Assembly: GCF_000321225.1 (NCBI RefSeq) | Contig: NW_004452120.1 | Span: 65,123 to 129,122 of the forward strand | Direction of reading: 5' to 3' | From: Odobenus rosmarus divergens | Taxonomy: Eukaryota > Chordata > Mammalia > Carnivora > Odobenidae | DNA: 64,000 nt | Shown here: piece after piece, positions 22,161 to 34,260 of the stretch | Layout of the letters: each line of letters begins with the position of its first letter | Position numbering within the stretch: the stretch's first letter is position 1 | Program-made: the position numbers and the translations under genes | The notes under the pieces: generated by a model | Seen by the model: the letters and a program-made list of their open reading frames with translations, nothing else | Database searches by the model: none | Told to the model about the DNA's origin: nothing

Positions 22161-22205
22161 TGACTGTGTATTTGAAAGTTGCTAAGGGAGAAGATTTGAC
22201 AATTT
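22116..22205 (+). repeat. Perfect 45-bp tandem duplication
   Basis: 22116-22160 and 22161-22205 are identical. The unit is old L1 3'-end sequence (GAAAGTTGCTAAGGGAGAAG), so the duplication is much younger than the L1. Confidence 0.95.
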
Positions 22206-22394
22206 CTCATCAGGAGGAGTTTTCTTTGTTTCCTGCAGATGAAAACATTTGGTCATCTTTAGGCTGTCTTTGCAGTCTTCCTGCCACCTACCATGTGGAC
22301 GGTGATGCTCAGACTTAGGAATGGGGAATGGGTTTTCAGGAGAGCTCAGCAGTATCTCAGGCGAGTAAAAAGGCAAACTTCTTTCCTCAGAGGT

Positions 22395-22500
22395 CTTAGA
22401 GTTACTCATCATTCCATTCCAAGGCCTGACACAGTGCCTTGCACTTTGTAGGAGCTCCTGAAATGCTCAGGAAATGAGTGTGTGAATTAATGAACAAAGG
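22395..22500 (+). mobile_element. L2 3' end fragment
   Basis: CCTGACACAGTGCCTTGCACTTTGTAGGAGCTCCTGAAATGCT resembles the end of L2. Confidence 0.55.
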
Positions 22501-24689
22501 AATGTGTGACCTTGCATGATGCTGCTTAGTCAAATATTTTTAACTCATACGGTTTCCTAAATGTCTTTTAGTTAAAAGCACACGAGTGAAAGAAAAATGA
22601 GTTATCTTAAAAGAGAAGCTACCTGTCTGTTCTTAATAAGGTGCTGGGAGATGCTGAGTCACCAAAAAAGACTAAGTGATATTACTTACTCAAGAAGAAA
22701 GGTGCACTAATACAATCTAGGAAGACTTTCAATAGCATAGGTCATAGTCAAGGGTCATGGTACTTAAGAGCCAAACACCTCCAGTTAGCACTAGAGAGCA
22801 AACTTAAATGCACGGACTCGTTTCCTAAGCTTTCTGCACAATTATACTCTCATTGTCATTAAATGATTTAAAAAGAAATTTTCATACATTGTTCTCTCAT
22901 GGGATCACATTTTTCTTCTAGAAATACCTAGTGTACTTCTGCACAGGGTGATCAGGAGAGATTTTTTTTTTAAGGGATGAAAAATAATTGACTAAATGAG
23001 TGTGTATGGAGGTGAGTCTAAAGCAGTCAGCAGGAAGGATGCTAGCATGATCATGGGCCTGAGGTGGGAGGGTAGTGCTCCCCAGAAGGAAGGCATTTTT
23101 CTGCCTTTGGCTGTTCTGTGTTTCCCACTGAGTCCCTGACACTCAATGAGAATTGTGGGTGAGGAAGAAACTGGTGGGAGTTCCAGATGCCGGCAGATAT
23201 GTAGGTGGTTCCTACGTGCAGAGGTAGGTAGTAAAATCCTGTTGGCATTAGGATCTCACTCTGGCCCAAAAGATGGTGGTTTCTGATCCCTATGTAATGA
23301 AGCCCTTACATCCTCTCAGATTTGGGTGATAAATACAACTACCCCAAGTGTCTTGCTTATTTGCAAAATAACTTAAGTAATATTTCAATTAGAATACAAA
23401 AAGAGGCACCTGGGTGGCTCAGTTGGTTGGGTGGGGGACCCTTGGTTTCAGCTTGGTCCTGATTTCATTGGATCATGAGATTGAGCCCTGCCTGGGCCTT
23501 GGGCTCTGTCCTCAGCCGGGAGTCTGCTTGAAGATTCTCTCCCTCTGCACTTCCCCTGACCTGCATGTGCATGTGGGCAAGCGTGCTCAAGAATACAAAA
23601 GGATTTTGGTTACTCACACTTATGTCAACAAAGGCCAAACACCCATGTAAGGTTAGCATAATTTTTTTCAAATAGCTGAGGCATTAATACAACCACAATA
23701 ACAACAACAGATTTTGGTGGCCTGAATAATTAATTTTGATTTGTGGTTTGCATTGATTGGATTCACTGGATAAGTGCACATTTCCCTTCTTATTTCTGCG
23801 TTTGTGGACCCACAGCATTAAGTCTTTGAACAAATGTTAAATGATGAGAAATTTTTGTTTTTTGTATAATTCAATAGCCCAGCATTAGAGCTGCTTATTA
23901 GGTGATTGTAAGATGCAAAGAAAAGGAAAATTACAATTTTCTTGTGCTGACTGGCACAAACAATGGAATCAATTAGTGTTGGCTCTTAATTATACAGAAG
24001 TATAATGTTGCCATGCAAGTAGCAAACTGGAGATTTTTTAGGGGGAACAATAGACAAATAAAAAAGGAGAAAGATTGTGACAGAAGATTACATTTATTGT
24101 GACAGGTTTTATTGCTCCAATATCAAGTTAGTTTCTTGGGGCGGAGTGGAGAGGAGAAGCAAGTCAGGGGAAGGAAAGGGAAGAACCAATAAGAGAAGCA
24201 GGGCAGTGGAAGCAGCAATATTTCCGATCATTTATCATTGACACTCCCAAATGAGTGTTTGAGAATTAAATTATCTTGTCATTTCCCTAAGGATTGAGGT
24301 CATGAGTAATGGAGGAAGAAACCAAACTCACACCCTCTTCTCTGGAAAATCAACCTGCTATCCAAGCAAGTGAAATTTGTATCATGACTGGTTCTAATTA
24401 AATACAGGATTGCTTCATTACTTCTGAAGCTCCCTGTCAAGTATCCTGGATCTCACTGAAAACATCAGACGAGAATGTTGCCTGGAGTCTCAGGTTTTGA
24501 ATGCAGCTCTGCGTAAATAATATGCATGCCCTTTCTACTACACAGGTACTCTGATAAAGAATTTTATTTGCTAAACAGTAGATTTATTTTTGTACCAAGA
24601 GGTATTTTTCCTCTTTTGGAATTATGGATATATAGAAATCTCAAATCCTCCATTCCAAGACAAATGTCAGCATTTATTCACTCCTTCGT
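22501..24689. other. Intergenic, one SINE only
   Basis: Apart from the SINE at 23403-23589 nothing was recognised; short ORFs here look random. Confidence 0.5.
23403..23589 (+). mobile_element. CAN-SINE, + orientation, older copy
   Basis: Head GGCACCTGGGTGGCTCAG at 23406, then a diverged body. Target repeats AGAATACAAAAAGA (23391) and AGAATACAAAAGGA (23590). It lacks a long A tail. Confidence 0.92.
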
Positions 24690-25180
24690 GAGGCACTATG
24701 TTGATGGCTTTATATGCATTATCTCATTGAACTTTCTCAACAACATTTAGGTAGTATTACGACTATGCTCATTGACAGCTCCAACTCCCGCAATACCTCC
24801 CAGTGTACCTGAGGCCCAGACATGCTAAATGTCCTCATCCTTGGAACACACATGCCGGTCCCCAGCCGCCTATATATGCCACTCTCTCTGTTGCTATTGG
24901 ACCTGGGAATGACTACTCATCTCTGAAGTTGCAGCTCAGACTCAACTGTTCTGCTTGTTCCTCCTAGGCAGGACTGCTTACAGATTTCCTCTTATCACTT
25001 ATAAAACTTATGAAAGCCTCTAATTACATTATATTATAATTATGTTCATATGTCTATATCTTTAAGTGGGTTTAACTCTAAGGATGTGGACTCTCTATTC
25101 CTCTTTGTAACTACATGGTCTTAGCAGAGGGCCTGACCAATAAGAGATATTCAGTAAATGCTCACTGAATTGTTAAATGG
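24690..25180 (+). mobile_element. MIR and L2 fragments
   Basis: A MIR-like piece (GGCACTATGTTGATGGC ... ATTATCTCATTGAAC) is followed by L2-like sequence ending AGAGATATTCAGTAAATGCTCACTGAATTG. Confidence 0.55.
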
Positions 25181-25479
25181 CTGCTAATTTCATAGATTTA
25201 TTAACACCTTTGCATTAACATCTAGGGTTATCCTGAGGAGCATCAGGTTTTCTTTGTTTTCATATTATTCCTGATTATAAGTATGTCTTAAGTATTTTTG
25301 TGTATTTCTGAAAAAAGAAAGGCTTTTGCTTGTGCACCAGAAGGAGGAATTATATCATATAACAAGCTAATAAAAAACACATGCTCTTTTTAGGTGGACA
25401 TTTAGCTTTCACAATACCCTATTTGTCTGATGAAAATTTCCAGATTTAAAGTAACTTACATTATCTTAAAATAAGAGGC

Positions 25480-25640
25480 TCTGTGATTTGCTGGAAAAAG
25501 CATGGGATTTAGAACTCAGACATGGGTTTTCATTATACACTTCCCTACTGATTAGACTGGTAACACTGGGGGACTGAACAATTTTTAGCCTCCTTTTCCT
25601 TACAGAATCATTGTGAGGTTTGAATAGAAGGACTTCTTGA
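25480..25640 (+). mobile_element. MIR fragment
   Basis: GGAAAAAGCATGGGATTTAGAACTCAGACATGGGTT and a later GAATCATTGTGAGGTTTGAAT are MIR-like. Confidence 0.6.
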
Positions 25641-27429
25641 GTCACTGTTTTTTCCCACTGGGTCCATAGAAGTGAATCAAACCCTTTGGATCCCTGCCCT
25701 CATGTAGCTGACATCCCTGAGGGGGACTGACGATAACCAAGTAAGTATAAAATAGGTGGTGGTGATACATGCTGTGAAGAAAACAGGGTGGTTCACAGCC
25801 ATGTGCCCTTTATTGGAGTGTCAAGGAAGCTCCCTCTGGTAAGGGGGCATCTGAGCAGAAACCCAAGAAAGCGAGGGAATGGATCAAACTGATATTGGGA
25901 AGAGGACCTGGGGCCACGAGGTCAGCTGTTATCATTCTCTGAATAATTGCTTTGAATGTTTTGAAACTTGGAAGACGTGTTAGTATGACAATGACCTCGA
26001 TGGAAACAAAGCTCCTACAAAGAGAGACACATTCCCAGATGTGTGCCTACCTCAGAGTTGCCTTCCTTTGCAGACCCTCTGGCTCACTGGGCTGCTTCCA
26101 TGGAAATTTAAGACATTTGACCTCCCCCAAGAACAGGAGATTGTTGCATTGCGAACACATTTATGTGTTCCCATGTGTACTTTTAAAAAATCATTAATTT
26201 AGAGCTCTTAAATTTGCTTTCATAGTTACTTAAAGCCCGTGACTTTCTCCTGTAAATATTGGCTAAACTGATCACTGCTTTTGTAAATATACTGAAAGAA
26301 GCAACAAGAGGAGTAAATGTACAGACAGCTAATGTTGACATGAACTTTGATACATAAAGTTGAGATGCATAGAGAAATGGCTCTTTAACTTCACAGAATA
26401 TGGCAGTTTTGAATGTGGTTAACCTCAGAGCAGCTTTCATACTTTATTGGCCCAAGTTACTAACTTCCCCTTTTCTCTGTTCTAGCAGATAAATAAAAAA
26501 GCAGGGATTTCCTTCATAGCAGCACTAGGCACACTGATATTCACTGATTTCCACTTGTGGCCGAGGTGGCTGGCATTTTACTTTTACATGCTGTGTTAAT
26601 AAACTGTGGTTAAGTGCTCCCTGTACATTTGTTTTTTTTATCGCTCTTGACTATTTTCAAAAATTCTTTTGAGTCTTGGCATTTGCATTTTCCTTGTCTT
26701 TGTTTTCTTTTTTTGGGATATGTACAAATAACTCCACGCAAGTCTATTTCCCAAGAAACACTAAAGTGTGGAAAGGCACGTTCTATTCCGATTTGTGGAG
26801 GTTTTAAAAAGAATCCCTTTGTTGTTTTCTCTTTTTAAAGTCCACAAGAACAATGCTCTGCATATGCTGGAGCTGCAGGATGGCAGACCAAAAAGGGAGA
26901 GATTCATCTGGCACCTGGGTAAAATCCCTGTGAGCTGGTGCCATGTTTTCTGAACGTCCTTTCCAAGACCAGCGCTACCCAGTGGTCAAGTTTCCTTAAA
27001 TCCCCAGAAAATAAGAGAAATAACAATGATGAAGTAAAGTTTTCATAAAGTAGCAGTAATGAAATTTGAATACCTGACCTAAATCCAAGGTTATGTCATT
27101 TTAGTTTTTTGGGTGTTAAATGTTCTTTCATGGAGGATAGAGATAATGCATGGTCATTAGAATTGTTTTTAACGTCTGTAACAATGATTTGATTTTAAAA
27201 TAAGAAATATGTTAACATGGCTCAAAATATTTAAAAAAATGACCTTCCTTTCTATACTTGTCTTCCATTTGCTACAGTTGCCCCTACCTGCATACATGAT
27301 TGCCTGCCACTGCAAATGCTATCTTTTTGCAATTCCTTTGTGCATACATAAGCAAAAAGAAATACACGTTTATCTCTCTTAGCCTCTTCCCTCAAAACAA
27401 TAGCATATTATACACACAGTTCTGCACAT
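25641..27429. other. Intergenic, nothing recognised
   Basis: AT-rich. ORFs of 60-85 codons without recognisable similarity. 27240-27430 may be further old LINE sequence. Confidence 0.45.
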
Positions 27430-27897
27430 TGTTTTTTTTTTAAACTTTTGTTTTGAAATAATTATAAATGTACAGAAATTGGCCAAAAAGTGGTAAAGGG
27501 AAGTCTTGCTCCCTTCTTTCAGTTTTCCAGACTATAACCTGGTGCATAGGAACACTGTAATATCAAAACCAGGAAATTGGCACTGCTACAATCTACAGAA
27601 CATATTCAGATTTTACCAGTTTTACATGTCTCTATATATGTAGTGAAATCTGGCAACCATTAATCTGTTCTCCCTTTCTAAAGTTTTCTTATTTAAAAAA
27701 ATGTTATATATATATAACATTTATATATAAATAAATATATAATATGTATATATGAAATCATACACTATGTGCCTTTTGAGATTGGCTTTTTCATTCAGCA
27801 CAATCCCCTTCAGATCCATCCAAGTTGTTGCATGTGTTAATCATTAGTTCCTCTTGACTGCTGAATAGTATTCCACAATAAGAATGTGTCATAGTTT

Positions 27898-28026
27898 TGA
27901 TCCCAGGGTCCTGGGATCGAGTCCCACATCAGGCTCCCTGCTCCTTGGGAGCCTGCTTCTCCCTCTGCCTCTCTCTCTCTCTCGTCTCTCATGAATAAAT
28001 AAATAAAATCTTTAAAAAAAAAAAAA
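27898..28026 (+). mobile_element. 5'-truncated CAN-SINE
   Basis: Starts within the body (GATCCCAGGGTCCTGGGATCGAG) and ends with AATAAATAAATAAAATCTTT and an A tail. Target repeats AGAATGTGTCATAGTTT (27881-27897) and AGAATGTGTCATGGTTT (28027-28043). Inserted in an old antisense L1. Confidence 0.93.
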
Positions 28027-28344
28027 AGAATGTGTCATGGTTTGTTTAACCATGAAACTATCAAAGGACACTTGAGTTATTTCCAGTGTTTGGTTATTAC
28101 AAATAAAACTGCCATGAGCATTTGTGTACAGAGTTTAGTATTGACATAAGTTTTAATTCCTCTGGGATAATACCCAGGAGTAAAATTGCTAGGTCATAAG
28201 GCATATGCATATTTAGGTTTATGAGAAGCAGACAAACTGTTTTCCGGAATGACCCATCGTTCTTCATGCCCACTACAATCTATGCATGTCAGCATTTGGT
28301 GTTACCATTCTGTCTTTGAGCTTTTCTGATAGATGTGTACTAAT

Positions 28345-28650
28345 ATCTCATTGTGAGTTTTTTAAAATTTTTTATTGTTATGTTAATCACCATATATTAC
28401 CTCATTAGTTTTTGATGTAGTGTTCCATGATTCATTGTTTGTGCATAACACCCAGTGCTCCATGCAGAACGTGCCCTCTTTAATACCCATCACCAGGCTA
28501 ACCCATCTCCCCACCCCCCTCCCCTCTAGAACCCTCAGTTTGTTTTTCAGAGTCCATCGTCTCTCATGGTTCATCTCCCTCTCAGATTTCCCCCCCTTCA
28601 TTCTTCCCCTCCTGCTATCTTCTTCTTCTTCTTTTTTTTTTTTCTTAACA
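28345..28650 (-). mobile_element. L1 3' end, antisense, inserted in older L1
   Basis: Reverse complement of the same L1 3' UTR seen at 14219 and 59120, including the C-rich tract (28500-28525) that is the complement of the L1 G tract. It interrupts older antisense L1 sequence that resumes at about 28651. CATTGTG occurs on both sides, a possible short target repeat. Confidence 0.85.
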
Positions 28651-29109
28651 TATATTGCATTGTGGTTTTAATTTGAATTTCCCTTATGGCTAGTGATGTT
28701 AATATGTGATTATTTGCCATTTGTATGTTATCTTTGGTGAAATATCTTTCACCAAATGGAAAGAATTTGTCTGATATGGAGCTTGCAAATACTTTCTCCC
28801 AGTCTGTAGCTGGTCTTTTTAATCTCTTCATATGGGTTTTCACAGTAAAAATTTTTAATTTTAACTAGGTCTAATTTATCAATTTTTTTATTTCATGGAT
28901 TGTAGTTTTGGTGTCAAGTCTAAAAATTCTTCTCAGGTCCTGAACATTTCTTCTGATAATCTCTTCTAAAAGTTTCATGGTTCTGTGTATTATATTTAAG
29001 TCCCTAACTGAATTTGAGTTAATTTTTACTTGAAGTATGGGTTTTAGGTTGAGGTTCAATTTTTTGCCTTTGGATGTCCAAACATCATTTGTTGAAAAGG
29101 CTATCCTTT

Positions 29110-29321
29110 GAGGCGCCTGGGTGGCCAGGTCAGTTGAACGTGGGACTCTTGGTTTCAGCTCAGGTCGTGATCTTGGAGTCTTGAGATCAAGCCCTGCTTT
29201 GGGCTCCATGCTCAGCATGGAGTCTACTTGAGATTCTCTTCATCTCCTTTTGCCCCTCCCACTTGTGTGCTACAAATAAATAAATAAGCAAATAAATAAA
29301 CAAATCTTAAAAAAAAGAAAA
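29110..29321 (+). mobile_element. CAN-SINE, + orientation
   Basis: Head GAGGCGCCTGGGTGGCC at 29111 and an A-rich tail. Target repeats GAAAAGGCTATCCTT (29094) and GAAAAGGCTATACTT (29322). Inserted in the old antisense L1. Confidence 0.93.
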
Positions 29322-30150
29322 GAAAAGGCTATACTTCTATTAAATCACTTGTGTGCCTTTATCGAAAATCTGCTGGCTATAATTTTATTGGGTGATTTCT
29401 GAGTTCCCTACTCTGTTCATTGATATATGTGTTGATCTGACAATACTGTAGCTTGAATACTACTGTATCTTTCTAATAAACCTTGATTACTTAATATTTT
29501 ATAGTAAGTATTGAATATTGTAGCTTTATACTAAGATTTAGTATGGGTTTAGTAATTTCTCTTACTTTATTCTTCTCTATCAAAATAGTTTTAGCTATTC
29601 TAGGTCCTTTTTTTCCATATATGCTTCAGAATAAGCTTGTCTACGTCTACAAATAACCTTGCAATCTCAATAAGAATTGTATTAAATCTATGGATCAATG
29701 TGGGGAGAATTATATCTTTTCTATGTTGACTCTCCAATCCATAAACATGGTATATCCCTTAATTTATTTAGACATTCTTATCTATCACCAGCATTTTGTA
29801 ATTTATAGCATATGGATTCTGTACCTATTTTGTTAGATCTATACCTAAGTACATTATTTTCTTTGGAGTGATTATTCCATATACTTTTTTTTTCTCTTAG
29901 TGATAGAACATGATAAACTTAATGTAGTTTATAGAGATTCCTTTTCTTTTTACAACTTCATAATATGACATCATGGATAAATACCACACTTTAATTAGGT
30001 AATAGTCTACAGATGGATACTTAGATTATTTCTGATTTATTGTTATTATAATTAAAAATAATGAGATATATATTTGTGGTACAATTATGTGTTTCTCTGT
30101 GATACATACCCAGAAGTGAGATTATTAGATCAAAGGTATTTGATTTGGAC

Positions 30151-30357
30151 TTTTTTTTTTTAAGATTTTATTTATTTATTTATTTATTTGACAGACAGAG
30201 ACAGCGAGAGAGGGAACACAAGCAGGGGGAGTGGGAGAGGGAGAAGCAGGCTTCCCGCGGAGCAGGGAGCCCGATGCGGGGCTCAATCCCAGGACCCTGG
30301 GATCATGACCTGAGCCAAAGGCAGACGCTTAACTGACTGAGCCACCCAGCCACCCCA
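30151..30357 (-). mobile_element. CAN-SINE, young-looking
   Basis: Minus orientation, nearly full consensus body (GGGAGTGGGAGAGGGAGAAG). Target repeats TGATTTGGAC (30141) and TGACTTGGAT (30358). Inserted in the old antisense L1. Confidence 0.93.
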
Positions 30358-30949
30358 TGACTTGGATTTTTGATACAATTTTGAATATTGCCCTCCCAAG
30401 AGTTTGTACTCCCATCAACAATATATGAGGGCAACTGCTTCCCCACAGCCTCACCAAAAGAGTTTGATGTCAGACTTTCTGATAGTCTCATATGGTATAA
30501 TTTTAATTTGCATTTATCTTATGATAGGTAAATTTAAGCAAGTTTTCTTTTTTTTTTTTTTTTTAGGGGCTATTCGTATTTGTTTATTTGCTTTAGGCTG
30601 GTATGGAGAGGAGTTGCTCTTTCATGGTTTTTTACCCACTTTCCTATTGGGTTATTGGGATTTTTCTTGGCTATTTATAGAAATCTCACTGTATATTAGG
30701 GAGTTTAACCCTGTGTGTTGGGCTTTGTCAATATTTTTTCATTGCATCGTTTGCTTTTGAGTTTGTTTCTAGTGTCTTATGACATGTTATAACAACGTCA
30801 CAGTGAATACTCTTTTATCTACAACGTTTCTTACACGTGCATCGTATCTGTAAGATAAATTCTCTGCAGTGAAATTGCAGGGTCAAAATGTGCATATATT
30901 TGTAACAATGTTCTCAAGACATAACCATTATAATAAAGTTGTTTTTCTC

Positions 30950-31440
30950 AAAATTATTTTGTAATTTAATACAATGTCAACCAAACCTCAACAGGCTTCT
31001 TTTTTAACTGGATAAGCTGAAGTTAATATGGCAAAGTAAACAAAATGGAATAGCTTGAAAAGTTCTCCAATGTAAAAAGAGTCTCTAAGGAGACTGTACT
31101 ACCAGACCCGAAGACATAGTAAAAGTCCTGGATAATTATAACAGGATGATGCTGGCGGATGAACGGACAGAACAAGGACGTGGAACAGAACGTTCACTAA
31201 TACATCCAACTACCTATAGAAATTCGGTATATGACATAGCTTGAATCCTAAGTTAGTAAAGAGAAAATGGAGTCAGCTACATTAAGGTACCATTTTTTAC
31301 TTATGAGTTTAGCAAACTTCTAAAGGTTTATAGCACACTCGGTAAGGTTGCAGGACAATAGGGCCTCACACAGTGCTGGCAGGTGTCTGGGGGGCTACCA
31401 CATCTGTGAGAGACTATTTGGCAATATCTTTTCTTGCTTG
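30950..31440 (+). mobile_element. Old L1 ORF2 fragment, sense
   Basis: Diverged sequence resembling L1 ORF2 on the + strand, with traces of the region before and around the C-terminal Cys-rich segment. It is opposite in orientation to the preceding L1 block, so it is either a separate insertion or an inversion. Confidence 0.6.
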
Positions 31441-32254
31441 GTGGTACTTGACAAGGATTGCATTTTGTTTTAGTGATTGTCTTTATAAGTTTACATAATA
31501 CTCCTCATTTTCTACTGCTTTGGACACTAATCTTTTAGTTCCCTTCTATGCACAATGATATATCTAGTGCTTAATCTTCCTCTCCCTCATCCTTTCTTCT
31601 ATAACTCAGTATTATGCACGAGTAGTATTTCTGAGTATCTATCTTTCTACTTTGTGTCATAGCTTCTCTCTGATCTCCCCAGATGTGCTCCCCACCCTCA
31701 TTTCTGTCTGCTGACCTGCGTGGACCATATCACCAGAGCTTTTTGCTCTGGGATAGTCATTGTTTCCAGGGATTTTGGTGGACATAAATAGAAATGAATA
31801 TATTATATAATATATAAATAACATAAACATACATAAATATAATATATATAGTATTTTATACATATAAGAATATCTATAAAATACTCACAAGTTCATACTA
31901 ACACTTTTAATGTAAATTTAGGGCTACCAGACTTTTTACTTAAACTTTTCCTTTTTTCTCTGTTCTCCTATGCTGAAAGCCTAGCTCTCAAGAATGCTGG
32001 AATTGATAGAATTAGATTATCACATAATTTCTCATTTGCTTTATCTGATATTGCCCATGCAGCGATCTCAGAATAGCAACTACACTATTGCTACTAACAA
32101 TATAATTGCTAAAGCAGTTACGTTATTGTTGTTCTTGATTATATGCTGCATTTTAAATTCACTTGTGTTGTTCCTCCCAGGTGATAGTACCAGCATCTGG
32201 ATAATAAATAGGTTTGTTTCACTTTATATTAAATTCTAAGCTCTCTCTTTTATT
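31441..32254. other. Intergenic with AT-rich tract
   Basis: Alternating AT-rich sequence at 31798-31870; no gene recognised. Confidence 0.5.
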
Positions 32255-33560
32255 TCAAGATAATTTTAGGCTTATAGAAGAGTTGCAAATATAATACAGA
32301 GAGTTCCAGTATATCCTTCACCAGCTTGCCTTTATGTTAACATGTTATATAGCCATAGAACATTTATTGAAACTAAGAAATTGCCCTCAGTCAAATGCTA
32401 TTAACTAAAGAACAGAATTTATTCAGATTTTATACATTTTTGCATTAATCTTATTTTTTTCAGTTTTGGGAATCTATACAGAATCCCACCTCTTATTCAG
32501 TCTTCATGTTTTCATAGTCTTTCCCAATTGCAATGTGTCTTCAGTCTTTCCTTACCTTTCACGACCTTGACACTTTTGAAGAATACTGGGCAGTTATTTT
32601 ATAGCACATCCCTCAGTTTGGGTTTGTCTGATGTTTTATCTTGATTAGCTTGAGGCTATACATTTTGAGAAAGGATACCACAGCGGTGATAGGACCATGT
32701 TCCCTTCTCGGAGCATAATATCAGGGGATACGTAATGTCAGTATGTGTTACTGTGATGTTAACCTTTATTACTTGACTAACATGGGGTCTTCTAGGATTC
32801 TGTCTTGCAAAGCTACTTTTAATATTTGAGGGGAAGATACCTTGAGATTATGCAAACATTCTGTTTCTGCTTCAGCTTTGCACACTGATTTTAGCTTCCA
32901 TTAGTGAATTTTACCTGCAATGATTATTACTATGATTTTATAATGGCGATTTTCTATTTCCCTCATTCTTTCTATGTTTATTAATTGGAATTCTTCTGTG
33001 AAAAAGAAATGTTACATTAATTGATTGACTCATTCATTCAGTTATTTATTTATAGCTTGACACATAATATAGACTCATGGATGTTTATTTTAGTCTTTGG
33101 ATTATAGAACAACTGTTGTTATTTTTTGGCACAAATGCACAGCGTCAGCCCGAGAATCAACTACTTTTCTAAGGAACTCTGATTCCTTTCATTGGAGAAT
33201 GGTATTAGTAATTGAGATCTGGGTGTGAGCAGGGCTCATTGCTTCTTTGGTGTCATAAAACTGGGAAATAAATACATCAATAAGTATAAAATACATCTAT
33301 ATTTATTTCTGTATCTATTTATCAGAAAATCTGTTTTAAAAATTTGTCCATATTGATATCTGACTCCAGTCCAGCACTACAGGGTTTATCTTATGCTTTC
33401 CTTTTCCTTTTTTGTAACTTCTTTCTCCATCAGTGAGAATCTTGTCTCTCATTATCTACAATATATTTACCTATTTATTCAACTTTAGTATACAAATGGT
33501 TTCAGAATTGGTATCCCATACTCCTTCTATTCAACATTATTTAGCCCTGTCTTATCCCTG
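32255..33560 (-). mobile_element. Ancient L1M 3' UTR, antisense
   Basis: A long diverged match, recognised by eye, to the characteristic long 3' UTR of mammalian-wide L1M elements in reverse orientation. It contains the segment around cattcattcagttatttattt and the block near 33160-33300. No coding sequence is present. Confidence 0.75.
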
Positions 33561-34029
33561 ATCTTAGAATAAAGTATTTAGACTTTCACTATAAAAGATG
33601 TTCACAAATTTTCCTATTTGTGAATTTCTTTTGTCTTATGGCCTTCAGAGTTGTATTTCCTGGACCATATTTTGTAGTGTTAAAGGGAAGGAAAGGGCTA
33701 GAGCACTTTTTAAGGCTTTACACTCTAAACATTTCTTTCTTTTCTCTTTCTGCTTCATATCAGAAGTTATATTTAATTTAGAATCAGCACTTTATGTGAG
33801 ATTATATTTATCTCTTTCTTTGACAGAAAATGAAGTTTGAGTTTTTGTGTTTTGTGTTCCTCCCTGCTGTTTCTCTACAATTTTTCAGCATAAACAGAGA
33901 AGAAAATTGCTGGTTTGATTTTTAATGTCCACTCTCAGTAAAGGAAGAGTTTGGCAATTTTATATTGTTGCCTCTCTCTCTGTCTCTCTTAACTTGAGTG
34001 GTAGAAATATGGTGACCAGGGAACCAGTA

Positions 34030-34260
34030 GTGTTGGTGAACAAATACAGATTTTGGAGATACAGAAATATGAATTACGATACTGCTTTACTACTTACTGT
34101 TTGTTCAACTTACCATGTGGAGCAATTTGTTATTACTGAACCATGGTTTCCTCAAAGTAGGGACCATAATAACCATTTTACAGGGTTGTTGCAAAGATTA
34201 CATGAGAAAAGCTATGCTCGCTGTCTGCCTTCTCAGATGTTCAACATTTATTAGAGTTCC
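34030..34260 (+). mobile_element. MIR fragment
   Basis: ACTGCTTTACTACTTACTG ... GGTTTCCTCAAAG ... TTTTACAGGGTTGTTGC is a diverged MIR. The 109-codon ORF over it is fortuitous. Confidence 0.65.

Larger units (their letters stand above)
27430..30900 (-). mobile_element. Old antisense L1 region (L1M-type), interrupted by younger insertions
   Basis: On the minus strand this reads as L1 3' UTR (27440-27700) and ORF2-derived sequence (27780-30900), heavily diverged. The ORF2-like parts include the usual C-terminal segments (for example 28650-28860 and 29340-29990). It is interrupted by SINEs at 27898-28026, 29110-29321 and 30151-30357 and by a younger L1 at 28345-28650. No open ORF remains. It may be more than one old element. 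Confidence 0.75.

Noticed and set aside
28871..29218. 115-codon minus-strand ORF
   Set aside because: A chimera of old L1 and SINE sequence.
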